In this document: positions 33,759 to 43,595 of the stretch, piece by piece
How positions within the stretch are numbered: the first letter of the stretch is position 1
Layout of the letters: every line of letters starts with the position of its first letter
Source: Rhizobium sp.
Lineage (GTDB): Bacteria > Pseudomonadota > Gammaproteobacteria > Burkholderiales > Thiobacillaceae
Length of the DNA: 64,000 nucleotides
Assembly (NCBI GenBank): GCA_019459285.1
Contig: JAIBEL010000006.1
Coordinates: 1 to 64,000 of the forward strand
Direction of reading: 5' to 3'
Notes under the pieces: generated by a model
What the model was told of the DNA's origin: nothing
The model's input: only the letters and a program-made list of their open reading frames with translations
Databases searched by the model: none
Position numbers and translations under genes: made by a program

Positions 33759-35976
33759 ACGCATCGCCCGCTTCATCACGATAAGCGGCAGAGTTCAGGG
33801 CGTAGGCTTCCGGCCCTTCGTCTATCGGCTCGCCCATCGGCATGGCATCACCGGCTGGGTGCGCAACGCCAACGGCGCAGTGGAAATCCATGCGGAGGGA
33901 CAGCCCGCGCAACTCCAGCGATTCAGCGACGCTTTGCTGAACGATGCGCCGCCCTTGTCGGCGCCCGCCAGACTGTCTAGTGATAACTGCCTGCCCGAAG
34001 CGGCACTCGCATTCTCCATCCTCGACAGTCAATCCCGGAACGCGGCCGACATCCATGTGCCGGCCGACGGTTTTGTCTGTGCGGACTGCCTGGCCGAACT
34101 GTACGACCCGGCCAACCGCCGCCATCGCTATCCCTTCATCAACTGCACCCAGTGCGGGCCGCGCTACACGCTGATCACCGCCCTGCCCTACGATCGCCCC
34201 AATACGGCAATGCACGATTTCACGCTGTGCCCCGATTGCCGGCAGGAATACGAGAACCCGCTCGACCGCCGCTTTCATGCCGAACCCATCGCCTGCCCGG
34301 CGTGCGGTCCACACCTGCAGTTCGTCTCGGGGGATAAGACCACCGACGGCGACGAGGCCGCCCTGGCCGCGACCGTCGCCGCGCTGCAGTCCGGGAAGAT
34401 CGTCGCGGTGAAAGGCGTCGGCGGCTACCACTTGATGTGCGATGCCGCGAACGATGACGCCGTCGCTGCGTTGCGTGCACGCAAGTCGCGCCCGGCCAAA
34501 CCGCTGGCGGTGATGTTCCGCAATCCCGACACCCTGCGCCGTGCCGTGCAGATGACGCCGGAACGGGTGGATTTCGTGGCGTCGGCCCAACGCCCCATCG
34601 TGCTGCTGCCGGAACAGGCAGAATCCGGCCTCTCCGACCTCATCGCACCTGGTCTCGCGGAAATCGGCTGCCTGCTGCCCTACTCGCCGCTGCATGATCT
34701 GCTGCTGGCCGATTTCGGCGGGCCTCTGGTGGCCACGTCCGGCAACCTCTCAGGCGAGCCGGTGCTGACCGACAACATGGAAGCGCAAACCCGGCTCGCC
34801 CATCTTGCCGACGCCTTCCTTCACCATGATCGTCCCATCGTGCGGCCGGCCGACGATCCGGTGTACCGCCCGATTGCTGGCATGCCGCGGCCGCTACGCC
34901 TGGGACGCGGCAATGCGCCACTGGAACTCGGACTGGCTGTTCCCCTGCCCGAACCCGTGCTGGCGCTTGGCAGCCACATGAAGAACACGCTCTGTCTCGC
35001 CTGGGGATCGCGCGCCGTCATCTCGCCGCATATCGGCGAACTCGTCACCGCGCGCAGCCAGGACACCCTGGCGCAGATAGCGTCCGATCTGCAAAACCTG
35101 TATCAAGTGCGGGCAATACGCCTGATCGTCGACCGTCATCCCGGCTACGGCACGCGCCGTTTCGCCCGCGCTGGCGGCTTGCCTGTGTTCGAGGTCTGGC
35201 ATCACCACGCCCACGCATCCGCGCTGGCCTGGGAATTCCCGGATGTCGCCGACTGGATCGTGTTTACGTGGGATGGCGTCGGCCTCGGCGAGGATGGCAC
35301 GCTGTGGGGGGGCGAGGCCTTCACCGGCGCGCCCGCCCGCTGGAAGCATGCCGCCTCGTTCCGACCCTTTCGACTGCCTGGCGGCGACAAGGCCGGGCGC
35401 GAACCGTGGCGCGCCGCGGCGGCACTACTGTGGGAAATGGGACAGCCGGCACCCTTTGCGCCCGAATCCTTGCAGCAGGCATGGTCGGCCCGGCTCAACA
35501 GCCCCGCCAGTTCCGCCGTCGGGCGCCTGTTCGATGCCGCCGCGGCTTTGTGCGGCGTCTGTACCCACGCCAGTTTCGAGGGCGAGGCGCCGATGCGGCT
35601 GGAAGCGGCCGCGGTCGCATCCACCGGCGATGCCGTCGAACTGCCGCTCGCGCGCGACCCGCTCGGCCTATGGCGCACCGACTGGGCGCCGCTGCTACCC
35701 ATGCTCGGCGACACGGCCCGCCCGCCCGCCGAGCGCGCGGCCCGCTTTCATCTGAGCCTGGCGCAGGCGCTGGTTGAACAGGCGAAACAGTTACGCACGC
35801 AAACCGGCATCCGGTCAGTCGGCCTCACCGGCGGCGTGTTCCAGAACCGCGTGCTTGCAGAAGCCGCGATCGGTCTGCTTGAGCGCGCAGGCTTCAGCGC
35901 TCATCTGCCCCAACGTGTCCCCGTCAACGATGCCGGGTTAAGCTTCGGCCAGGTCATCGAATTCCTCCATCAATAA
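33751..35976 (+). CDS. hypF: Carbamoyltransferase for hydrogenase cyanide ligands
   Basis: The 741-residue HypF makes the thiocarbamate on HypE from carbamoyl phosphate. Domains in order are an acylphosphatase part (ISGRVQGVGFRPFVYRLA, 10-90), two zinc-finger pairs (CADCL...CTQCG, CPDCR...CPACG, 108-185), a YrdC-like part (KPLAVMF, about 195-375) and a Kae1-like part with WHHHAHASALAWE and GLTGGVFQNRVL. The length is normal. Here hypF sits between hypD and hypE; in many genomes it is elsewhere or before hypC. Confidence 0.96.
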   Translation: MPERIARFITISGRVQGVGFRPFVYRLAHRHGITGWVRNANGAVEIHAEGQPAQLQRFSDALLNDAPPLSAPARLSSDNCLPEAALAFSILDSQSRNAADIHVPADGFVCADCLAELYDPANRRHRYPFINCTQCGPRYTLITALPYDRPNTAMHDFTLCPDCRQEYENPLDRRFHAEPIACPACGPHLQFVSGDKTTDGDEAALAATVAALQSGKIVAVKGVGGYHLMCDAANDDAVAALRARKSRPAKPLAVMFRNPDTLRRAVQMTPERVDFVASAQRPIVLLPEQAESGLSDLIAPGLAEIGCLLPYSPLHDLLLADFGGPLVATSGNLSGEPVLTDNMEAQTRLAHLADAFLHHDRPIVRPADDPVYRPIAGMPRPLRLGRGNAPLELGLAVPLPEPVLALGSHMKNTLCLAWGSRAVISPHIGELVTARSQDTLAQIASDLQNLYQVRAIRLIVDRHPGYGTRRFARAGGLPVFEVWHHHAHASALAWEFPDVADWIVFTWDGVGLGEDGTLWGGEAFTGAPARWKHAASFRPFRLPGGDKAGREPWRAAAALLWEMGQPAPFAPESLQQAWSARLNSPASSAVGRLFDAAAALCGVCTHASFEGEAPMRLEAAAVASTGDAVELPLARDPLGLWRTDWAPLLPMLGDTARPPAERAARFHLSLAQALVEQAKQLRTQTGIRSVGLTGGVFQNRVLAEAAIGLLERAGFSAHLPQRVPVNDAGLSFGQVIEFLHQ

Positions 35977-35985
35977 AGACACGCC

Positions 35986-36990
35986 ATGGACGACACCCGC
36001 ATCCTTCTCGCACACGGCAACGGCGGCCGCCTGATGCGCGAACTCATCACCGACGTCTTTGCCCGCCATCTTGGCAACCCGCTGCTCGACACCGACGCCG
36101 ATGCCGTCACGCTGCCGCACGTGGACGGCGAACTCATGGTCACCACCGATGGCTTCACCGTCGAGCCGCTTGAATTTCCCGGCGGCGACATCGGCTCGCT
36201 CGCCGTGCATGGCGTGGTCAACGATCTGGCAGTGGCCGGGGCCGACCCGCTTTATTTCACCGTGTCCGCACTCATCGAGGAAGGGCTGGAAATCGGCGCG
36301 CTCGATCGCTATATCTCCAGCTTTGCGCGGGCTGCGCGACAGAACCATGTCGTCGTCGTGGCCGGCGACACCAAGGTGGTGCGCCGGGGCGAAGGCAGCG
36401 GCCTGTATCTCTCCGTTGCCGGCATCGGTGTGCGGCGCACGTCCACCCGGCTGGCGATGGATCGCATCGCCCCGGACGACGTGGTGCTGGTGTCCGGCCC
36501 GGTCGGCGATCACGGTATCGCGGTGATGCTGGCACGCGAGCAGTTCGGCCTGTCCGGCGAGCTGCGTTCCGATTCGGCCTCGGTGCTGCCGCTGACGCGC
36601 GCCGTGCGCGACTTTCCCGATCTCAAGTTCATGCGCGACCCGACGCGTGGCGGACTCGCCACGGTCGCCCACGAAATCGCGCGCGCCAGCGGCCACAGCA
36701 TCGTGCTCGACCAGAATGCGGTACCGCTGCGTCCGGAAGTCGTGTCGGTCTGCGAAATGCTGGGCTACGACCCGTATTTCCTGGCCTGCGAAGGCCGGGT
36801 CGTCGCCGTCGTCGACCCCTTCGCAGCCGACGACGTACTCGCCCGCTGGCACGCTCTGCCGGAAGGGCGGGACGCCTGCATCATTGGTCGCGTTGAAACA
36901 GGCGGCGGACGGGTGATCCTGGAAACCGGTCTTGGCGGTCGGCGCGTGCTGGACGAACTGGAAGACGATCCGCTGCCACGGATCTGCTGA
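35986..36990 (+). CDS. hypE: Hydrogenase cyanide-synthesis dehydratase
   Basis: This 334-residue PurM-like ATPase receives the carbamoyl group on its C-terminal cysteine (ending LPRIC) and dehydrates it to thiocyanate. It opens with ILLAHGNGGRLMRELI and has VVAGDTKVVRRGEGSG and DPTRGGLATVAHEIARAS. The terminal cysteine is intact. It closes the hyp operon; a weak palindrome, GTGAC-AC-GTCAC (37002-37013), follows the stop. Confidence 0.96.
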   Translation: MDDTRILLAHGNGGRLMRELITDVFARHLGNPLLDTDADAVTLPHVDGELMVTTDGFTVEPLEFPGGDIGSLAVHGVVNDLAVAGADPLYFTVSALIEEGLEIGALDRYISSFARAARQNHVVVVAGDTKVVRRGEGSGLYLSVAGIGVRRTSTRLAMDRIAPDDVVLVSGPVGDHGIAVMLAREQFGLSGELRSDSASVLPLTRAVRDFPDLKFMRDPTRGGLATVAHEIARASGHSIVLDQNAVPLRPEVVSVCEMLGYDPYFLACEGRVVAVVDPFAADDVLARWHALPEGRDACIIGRVETGGGRVILETGLGGRRVLDELEDDPLPRIC

Positions 36991-37095
36991 ATCGCAGTGT
37001 AGTGACACGTCACGCCAAAATGCAGTTTCAACGCCTGTGTCGATTGCATTGACGGATAATGCCTGGCTTCGCTCACCCTCTGGAAACCAGGCCGT

Positions 37096-38496
<1,401 letters not shown>

Positions 38497-38589
38497 GGAA
38501 TCGCCGTATCGAGCCCGCTCCTCGTTGTTCGCACACCCACACCCATCATCCCCAAACCTGCCGCCCTTGGCTGAGGAAACCGACAGCTG

Positions 38590-39249
38590 TCAGGATTTGG
38601 CCTGTCTGCGACAGCGATCCGCCCACACTGCCGCCTCCACCCGCGAACGCAGGTTGAGCTTCTTCAGCAGGTGCTTGACGTGGACCTTCACCGTACCTTC
38701 GGCGATATTCATGTCGCGGGCGATCAGCTTGTTGCTCTTGCCGCCGACCAGGTGATCGAGGATGCGGCCTTCCTGCTCGGTCAGGCCGGCTTCGGCAAGA
38801 CTGGTCGGACGGCTTTTCTCGCGCAGCGAGGCGACCAGCAACTGGGTCAGACGCTCGCTGATGGTGATCTTGCCGTGCGCGGCCTCGACCAGCTTCTGCA
38901 TCAGATCCTCCGGTTCCATGTCCTTCAGCAGATAACCGTCGGCGCCGGCCTGCAGCGCCGCCATCAGATCCTCCGCCTGGTCGGACACGGTGAGCATGAT
39001 GACGCGGGAATCGGAGCCTTCGTCCTTGATCGCCTTCAGTACCTCGACGCCGTTCATGTCCTTCATGTTGAGGTCGAGCAGGATCATGTCGGGATGCAGG
39101 CGCTGCGCCAGCTGGATGCCTTCCTTGCCGCAGGGGGCCTCGCCGACAAAACGGAATTCGGGGGTGGCCTGGATCAGCTGGATCACGCCCTTGCGGAACA
39201 GGGGATGGTCGTCGACGACCAGGATGGTGTAGGTATCGGACGGATTCAT
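38590..39249 (-). CDS. narL: NarL-family response regulator
   Basis: This 219-residue protein has a receiver domain (VVDDHPLFRKGV, phosphorylated Asp in ILLDLNMKDMNG, conserved Lys in GYLLKDMEPEDL) and a LuxR-type helix-turn-helix (LTEQEGRILDHLVGGKSNKLIARDM). It binds DNA when nitrate or nitrite is sensed by NarX. The gene overlaps narX by 4 bases and is likely co-transcribed with it. Near-consensus NarL sites occur upstream of narK1 and of narX itself. Confidence 0.95.
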   Translation of the reverse strand: MNPSDTYTILVVDDHPLFRKGVIQLIQATPEFRFVGEAPCGKEGIQLAQRLHPDMILLDLNMKDMNGVEVLKAIKDEGSDSRVIMLTVSDQAEDLMAALQAGADGYLLKDMEPEDLMQKLVEAAHGKITISERLTQLLVASLREKSRPTSLAEAGLTEQEGRILDHLVGGKSNKLIARDMNIAEGTVKVHVKHLLKKLNLRSRVEAAVWADRCRRQAKS

Positions 39250-41168
39250 AGGGATGGGGGCAATTGTTCGGTAGAAAGAGAAAGGATGTCGCGCCGCCCG
39301 GTCGGCATGAAGTGCAGGGTGACGCGAGTGCCGGCGGCAGGAAGGTTCTCGACGCTCAACTGGCCGCCCAGATTTCTGGCCCGCTCTTCCATGATCGTCA
39401 TCCCGTAATGATGCGCCCCCGCTGCCTGGCGGACGCCGATGCCGTCGTCGGTCACGATCGCCGACACCGACCCGTCGCTGTTGCAGAGCACGCTGATTTC
39501 CGCCTGTTGCGCCCGGGCATGGTTGAGCACGTTGGAGAGCGCCTCGCGCACGATCTGCAGGGCATGGATTTCCTCGTTGGGCGTGAGAGTGCAGCCGGCC
39601 AGATGCACGTCCAGCGTGATCGGAATACCACCGCGGGCGGTGAATTCATTCACGGTGTCCTGCAGGGCGGCGCCCAGGCCTTCTCCTTCGATACGCAGGC
39701 GGAACGTGGTGAGCAGTTCGCGCAACTGGCGGTAGGCGCTGTTGAGGCCTTCGCGCAACTCGGCCAGCACTTCGTTGGCCTCGCTGCCTGCGCCGGGCTG
39801 CGACGCCGGGTCCGCAGCAGGCAACAATGGTTTCAACCGGCTGACCTGGATTTTCATGTAGGCGAGCGACTGCGCCAGCGAGTCGTGCAGTTCGCGCGCC
39901 AGCGCAGCACGCTCTTCCAGCAGTGACAGCCGGCGAGTCTGCTCGGTACGGCGCGCGGTGCCGATGGCGATGCCGATATGTCGCGACAAGGCCTCAAGCA
40001 GCTGGGTCTGCCATTGCACCAGCTCCTTGCCCGGGGGCATCTCCAGTTGCAGCACGCCATACTGATGCTCGGTATCCTTGAGCGGCAACGTCAGCATGCG
40101 ACGGCCATCCTGCAGCGCATGGACGGCCAGCGTCCGGTGGGCGAGACATTCGGCGCAACTCATCAGGCCGCACTGATTGGGATCGCCGCCGTCCGGGTGC
40201 AGCGTACTGGCGATCACGCGCGCACGTGTCTCGCCGGCCTCCACCAGACAGGCGAGGCCGTGTCCGACACCGAGGACATTCTCCAGGTCGTTCAGCAGGA
40301 TGGCATAGGTGTTCGCTGCCACCGGCCCGTTGTAGAGCCGGGCGATGGAGTGATAGAGCAATTCCAGCGAACGGTTGGCGATGGTGAGTTCGGCGGTCTT
40401 TTCCTCCACCCGCGCTTCCAGGTTCTGATACATCCTGGAAAGGTCCTCGGCCATGTGGTTGAAGGCCTGGCCCAGCCGTCCGAGTTCGTCGCTTCCGGTG
40501 TGTTCGGTGCGCACCGCGAGATTGCCCCGGCCGACATTGGCTGCAAACGACAGCAGGTCGCGCAGGGGCAGGATCAGGTCGTTGCGTGCCAGATACAGCG
40601 TGAGCGAGCCGACCAGCAGCGTCATCAGCAAGGCGGCCCCGAGCACCATGCGCAGGACCAGGATTTTCGCCTCGGTATCGCGTTCGATCTGCTTGACCAG
40701 GTGATCGATCTTGTCGACGAACCCATTGACCTCCGCGATCAGCGGGGCTTGGTTTGCCATTGCAGACGCGCTGCCATCCGCCTCCGCCCTGAAATGCGGC
40801 TTCACCTTCTGCCAGGCCTGCAGCACGGCCGCATAGCTGCGCGAGAGTTCGGTTTCAGCCTGCCGCGGCATCAATTCCATGATGCGGGGGTCGGCCAGGG
40901 TGGACTCGAACGTGTCGATCGCGGCGCCAAGCTGGGCCGCGGCATTCCCGTCTGTCGACTGCCTGGCTGATAGCGCGAGGCTGCTCATCCTGTAGGTCTG
41001 CATACGCAGGCTGCCTGCGAGGTTGATCGCCTCGCCGCTGCCCTGCACCGATTCGGCGATGATCCCCGAGCTGGCCATGCCGAGGATGGCGAAACAGGCG
41101 ATCAGCGCCAGGGCTCCGCCCAGTTTCAGCAGCAGCGAATGCTGCAGGAAGCCACGTTTCTCGTTCAT
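39246..41168 (-). CDS. narX: Nitrate/nitrite sensor histidine kinase
   Basis: The 640-residue NarX-type kinase has a first membrane helix (about 10-32), a periplasmic part with the P-box-like sequence GEAINLAGSLRMQTYRM, a second helix (about 165-190), a HAMP domain, a cysteine-containing central part (CGLMSCAECLAH), the phosphorylation site ALARELHDSLAQSLAYMK and an ATP-binding domain (VTDDGIGV, HYGMTIMEERARNLGG). The start at 41168 is supported by AAGGCGG 4 bases upstream; the longer frame to 41225 is less likely. Confidence 0.94.
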   Translation of the reverse strand: MNEKRGFLQHSLLLKLGGALALIACFAILGMASSGIIAESVQGSGEAINLAGSLRMQTYRMSSLALSARQSTDGNAAAQLGAAIDTFESTLADPRIMELMPRQAETELSRSYAAVLQAWQKVKPHFRAEADGSASAMANQAPLIAEVNGFVDKIDHLVKQIERDTEAKILVLRMVLGAALLMTLLVGSLTLYLARNDLILPLRDLLSFAANVGRGNLAVRTEHTGSDELGRLGQAFNHMAEDLSRMYQNLEARVEEKTAELTIANRSLELLYHSIARLYNGPVAANTYAILLNDLENVLGVGHGLACLVEAGETRARVIASTLHPDGGDPNQCGLMSCAECLAHRTLAVHALQDGRRMLTLPLKDTEHQYGVLQLEMPPGKELVQWQTQLLEALSRHIGIAIGTARRTEQTRRLSLLEERAALARELHDSLAQSLAYMKIQVSRLKPLLPAADPASQPGAGSEANEVLAELREGLNSAYRQLRELLTTFRLRIEGEGLGAALQDTVNEFTARGGIPITLDVHLAGCTLTPNEEIHALQIVREALSNVLNHARAQQAEISVLCNSDGSVSAIVTDDGIGVRQAAGAHHYGMTIMEERARNLGGQLSVENLPAAGTRVTLHFMPTGRRDILSLSTEQLPPSL

Positions 41169-41203
41169 ATCCGCCTTAGGGCCGGTTAGGCGCCCGACAA
41201 TAA

Positions 41204-41214
41204 AGAGGTACCTC
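41204..41214. promoter_or_regulatory. Candidate NarL heptamer upstream of narX
   Basis: AGAGGTA (41204-41210) is a full match to the reverse-complement NarL heptamer, and it continues into CCTC to make the palindrome GAGGTACCTC. It lies 36 bases upstream of the narX start, where autoregulation would act. Confidence 0.4.
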
Positions 41215-41393
41215 GAAAGTACCATTTTCTTAAGTCCATGCTAGCAACGATCCGCCGATTTGTTGTGAAAACATGGGCTTAACAATCTTTCTCCATACAT
41301 CTTTTAGCCGTCGCCACCTGCCGGTAACACCATGATTCCAACAAACACTTGCAGACCTAGAGATCGGATTTTCTTTATATGCTAGATTCCAAA

Positions 41394-41410
41394 TGCGACA
41401 TTTTGTCGCA
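41394..41410. promoter_or_regulatory. Perfect 17-base palindrome upstream of nosZ
   Basis: TGCGACA-TTT-TGTCGCA is a perfect inverted repeat 107 bases before the nosZ start. Its symmetry and place suggest an operator for a Crp/Fnr-like or other nitrogen-oxide regulator, but it does not match the FNR, DNR, NsrR or NorR consensus as I know them. Confidence 0.5.
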
Positions 41411-41453
41411 GCGGCAAGCGGCCGGGATGGTCGCCTGCCGGATTCGAGCGATC

Positions 41454-41475
41454 CGGATTGCCTGGCGCCAATCCG
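41454..41475 (+). promoter_or_regulatory. Hairpin in the nosZ leader
   Basis: CGGATTG and CAATCCG pair around an 8-base loop (CCTGGCGC), 42 bases upstream of the nosZ start. It would form in the leader RNA if transcription starts near the palindrome. No function is known. Confidence 0.35.
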
Positions 41476-41517
41476 AGTGAACGTGCCGATTATTTTCAGG
41501 ATGGGGAGCACCACGAC

Positions 41518-43485
41518 ATGACACAGGACCATACGCAGGACGATAGCAAACTATCTGACACCCAGCCCGATCTGGGTCGCCGAAAATTCATGAATACCGC
41601 CGCCCTGGTCGGACTTTCCGGCGCGGGGCTTTCGCTGGGACTGTCTGCATGCAACAAGAAATCAGCGCCGGCGACGGATAAAGGCGCCAGCGCGGGTGCC
41701 CCCGCGGCGCAGGCCGGGAGCGGTGTCGATTACAGCAAATACGAAGTTCCGCCGGGGCAACTCGACGAATACTATTCGTTTTCCAGCGGTGGTCATTCGG
41801 GCGAGTGCCGCATCTACGGCATCCCATCCGGGCGCGAGTTGAAGCGCATCCCGGTCTATAACATGGACGCCCTGGTCGGTTGGGGCGTGACCAACGAATC
41901 GAAGGCGATCCTCGGCACCAAGCCCAACGGCACGCCCAAGTACACCACCGGCGACACGCACCACGTCCATCCGTCCTATACCGACGGCACCTACGACGGC
42001 AAGTACATGTTCGTGAACGACAAGATCCACGGTCGTCTCGCGCGCATCCGCATGGACACCATGGAGTGCGACAAGATCACCGAACTGCCCAACGTCCAGG
42101 GCTTCCACGGCACCTTCCCCGACAAGCGCGACCCGGTCGACTCCAACGTCAACCACACCACCCGCGTGTTCTGCGGCGGCGAGTTCTCGATCCCGCTGCC
42201 CAACGACGGGCGCGACCTGGAAGACGGCAGCAAGTACAAATCGATATTTACCTGCGTCGATTCCAACTCCATGGATGTGCGCTGGCAGGTGCTGATCGAC
42301 GGCAACTGCGACTTGGTGGCCAGTTCCTATGACGGCAAGCTTGCCGCGACCAACCAGTACAACACCGAGATGGGGCTCCATTATGAAGACATGATGGCGT
42401 CGGAAATGGACGACTGCCTGTTCTTCAACGTGGCCCGCATCGAAGAGGCCGTGAACGCCGGCAAGGTACGCTATATCGCCGGCTCAAAGGTCCCTGTCGT
42501 CGACGGCACCAAGGCGGCCAACCAGGACCCCAAGACGGCGCTGACCTGCTATGTGCCGATCCCGAAGAACCCCCACGGCGTGAACATCAGCCCAGACGGC
42601 AAGTACTACGTCTGCTCAGGCAAGCTCTCGCCGACCGCCTCGGTCATCGAACATGCCCTGGTGCTGAAGTGGTTCGATGGCGGCCTGGCCAATCCCCGCG
42701 ACGCGGTGGTCGGCGAACCCGAGATCGGCCTCGGGCCGCTGCACACCGGCTTCGACAACAAGGGCAACGCCTACACCACCCTCTTCCTCGACAGCCAGAT
42801 CGTGAAGTGGAACGTGGAGGCTTCGATCAAGGCATACAAGGGCGACAAGAATGCCAAAGTGGTATTGGACCGCATCGACGTGCACTACCAGCCAGGTCAT
42901 GGCTTCACCTCGATGGGCGAAACCAAGGAAGCGGATGGCCGCTTCTTCATTTCCGACAACAAGTTTTCCAAGGACCGCTTCCTGCCGGTTGGGCCGCTGC
43001 ATGCCGAGACCGCGCAGCTGATCGACATCAGCGGCGACAAGATGAAACTGGTGGCCGACCACTCGGTATATTCGGAACCGCACGACTCGATCATCATCCG
43101 CCGCGACATCATCAAGACGCGCCAGGTCTACAACATGGACGAATTCCCGCTGGCGGTGAAGGACCCCAAGGACTCGGGTGTCTTCCGCAACGGCAGGAAG
43201 GTGACCATCAAGCTCACCAGTCAGGCGCCGGCCTTCAGCCTGCGGGAATTCAAGGTCAAGAAGGGTGACGAGGTGACCATCATCCTGACCAACCACGACA
43301 AAGTCGAGGATTTGACTCACGGCTTCGCCATTCCCAAGTACGACATCCAGTTCATCGTCAACCCGCAGGAGACCAAATCGGTTACCTTCGTCGCTGACAA
43401 GCCGGGCGTTTATTGGTGCTACTGCACCAATTTCTGTCATGCGCTGCATCTGGAGATGCGCAGCCGCATGCTGGTCGAGGCTTGA
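41518..43485 (+). CDS. nosZ: Nitrous oxide reductase (clade I, Tat-exported)
   Basis: The 655-residue enzyme reduces N2O to N2 in the periplasm. A Tat signal is present (GRRKFMNTAALVGLSGAG), which marks clade I. CuZ-binding histidines include DTHHVHPSYT, and the CuA site CTNFCHALHLEM lies near the C-terminus with the C-x3-C-x3-H-x2-M spacing. The start at 41518 is preceded by GGGGAG; the frame upstream to 41458 lacks family sequence. The gene comes before nosR, the reverse of the common nosRZ order. Confidence 0.97.
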   Translation: MTQDHTQDDSKLSDTQPDLGRRKFMNTAALVGLSGAGLSLGLSACNKKSAPATDKGASAGAPAAQAGSGVDYSKYEVPPGQLDEYYSFSSGGHSGECRIYGIPSGRELKRIPVYNMDALVGWGVTNESKAILGTKPNGTPKYTTGDTHHVHPSYTDGTYDGKYMFVNDKIHGRLARIRMDTMECDKITELPNVQGFHGTFPDKRDPVDSNVNHTTRVFCGGEFSIPLPNDGRDLEDGSKYKSIFTCVDSNSMDVRWQVLIDGNCDLVASSYDGKLAATNQYNTEMGLHYEDMMASEMDDCLFFNVARIEEAVNAGKVRYIAGSKVPVVDGTKAANQDPKTALTCYVPIPKNPHGVNISPDGKYYVCSGKLSPTASVIEHALVLKWFDGGLANPRDAVVGEPEIGLGPLHTGFDNKGNAYTTLFLDSQIVKWNVEASIKAYKGDKNAKVVLDRIDVHYQPGHGFTSMGETKEADGRFFISDNKFSKDRFLPVGPLHAETAQLIDISGDKMKLVADHSVYSEPHDSIIIRRDIIKTRQVYNMDEFPLAVKDPKDSGVFRNGRKVTIKLTSQAPAFSLREFKVKKGDEVTIILTNHDKVEDLTHGFAIPKYDIQFIVNPQETKSVTFVADKPGVYWCYCTNFCHALHLEMRSRMLVEA

Positions 43486-43498
43486 CGGGCTGCTCCGT

Positions 43499-43522
43499 TC
43501 CGTTCCCCCTGGGCGGAACGGA
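43499..43522 (+). terminator. Hairpin between nosZ and nosR
   Basis: TCCGTTCC and GGAACGGA form an 8-bp stem with an 8-base loop 13 bases after the nosZ stop; a second TCCGTTCC lies just upstream and overlaps the first arm. There is no T run, so it may protect the nosZ message or reduce read-through into nosR rather than end transcription. Confidence 0.45.
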
Positions 43523-43595
43523 CGACCAGACCGCCGGCCAGCCGGCGGACAAAGCGCGTGTTCCAGGTGATGTTTCGACATTTGCGGTGTTTTTC

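Larger units (their letters stand above)
41169..41517. promoter_or_regulatory. Divergent control region between narX and nosZ
   Basis: This 349-base AT-richer spacer contains start signals for narXL (minus) and the nos operon (plus). It holds a NarL-like heptamer pair near narX, a 17-base perfect palindrome and a hairpin in the nosZ leader, each listed separately. No FNR-type TTGAT-N4-ATCAA site and no confident -35/-10 pair were found. Confidence 0.65.

Noticed and set aside
41394-41410. CooA (CO sensor) binding site
   Set aside because: The CooA consensus has the halves in the opposite order (TGTCGCA-N4-TGCGACA), and no CO dehydrogenase genes are in the window.
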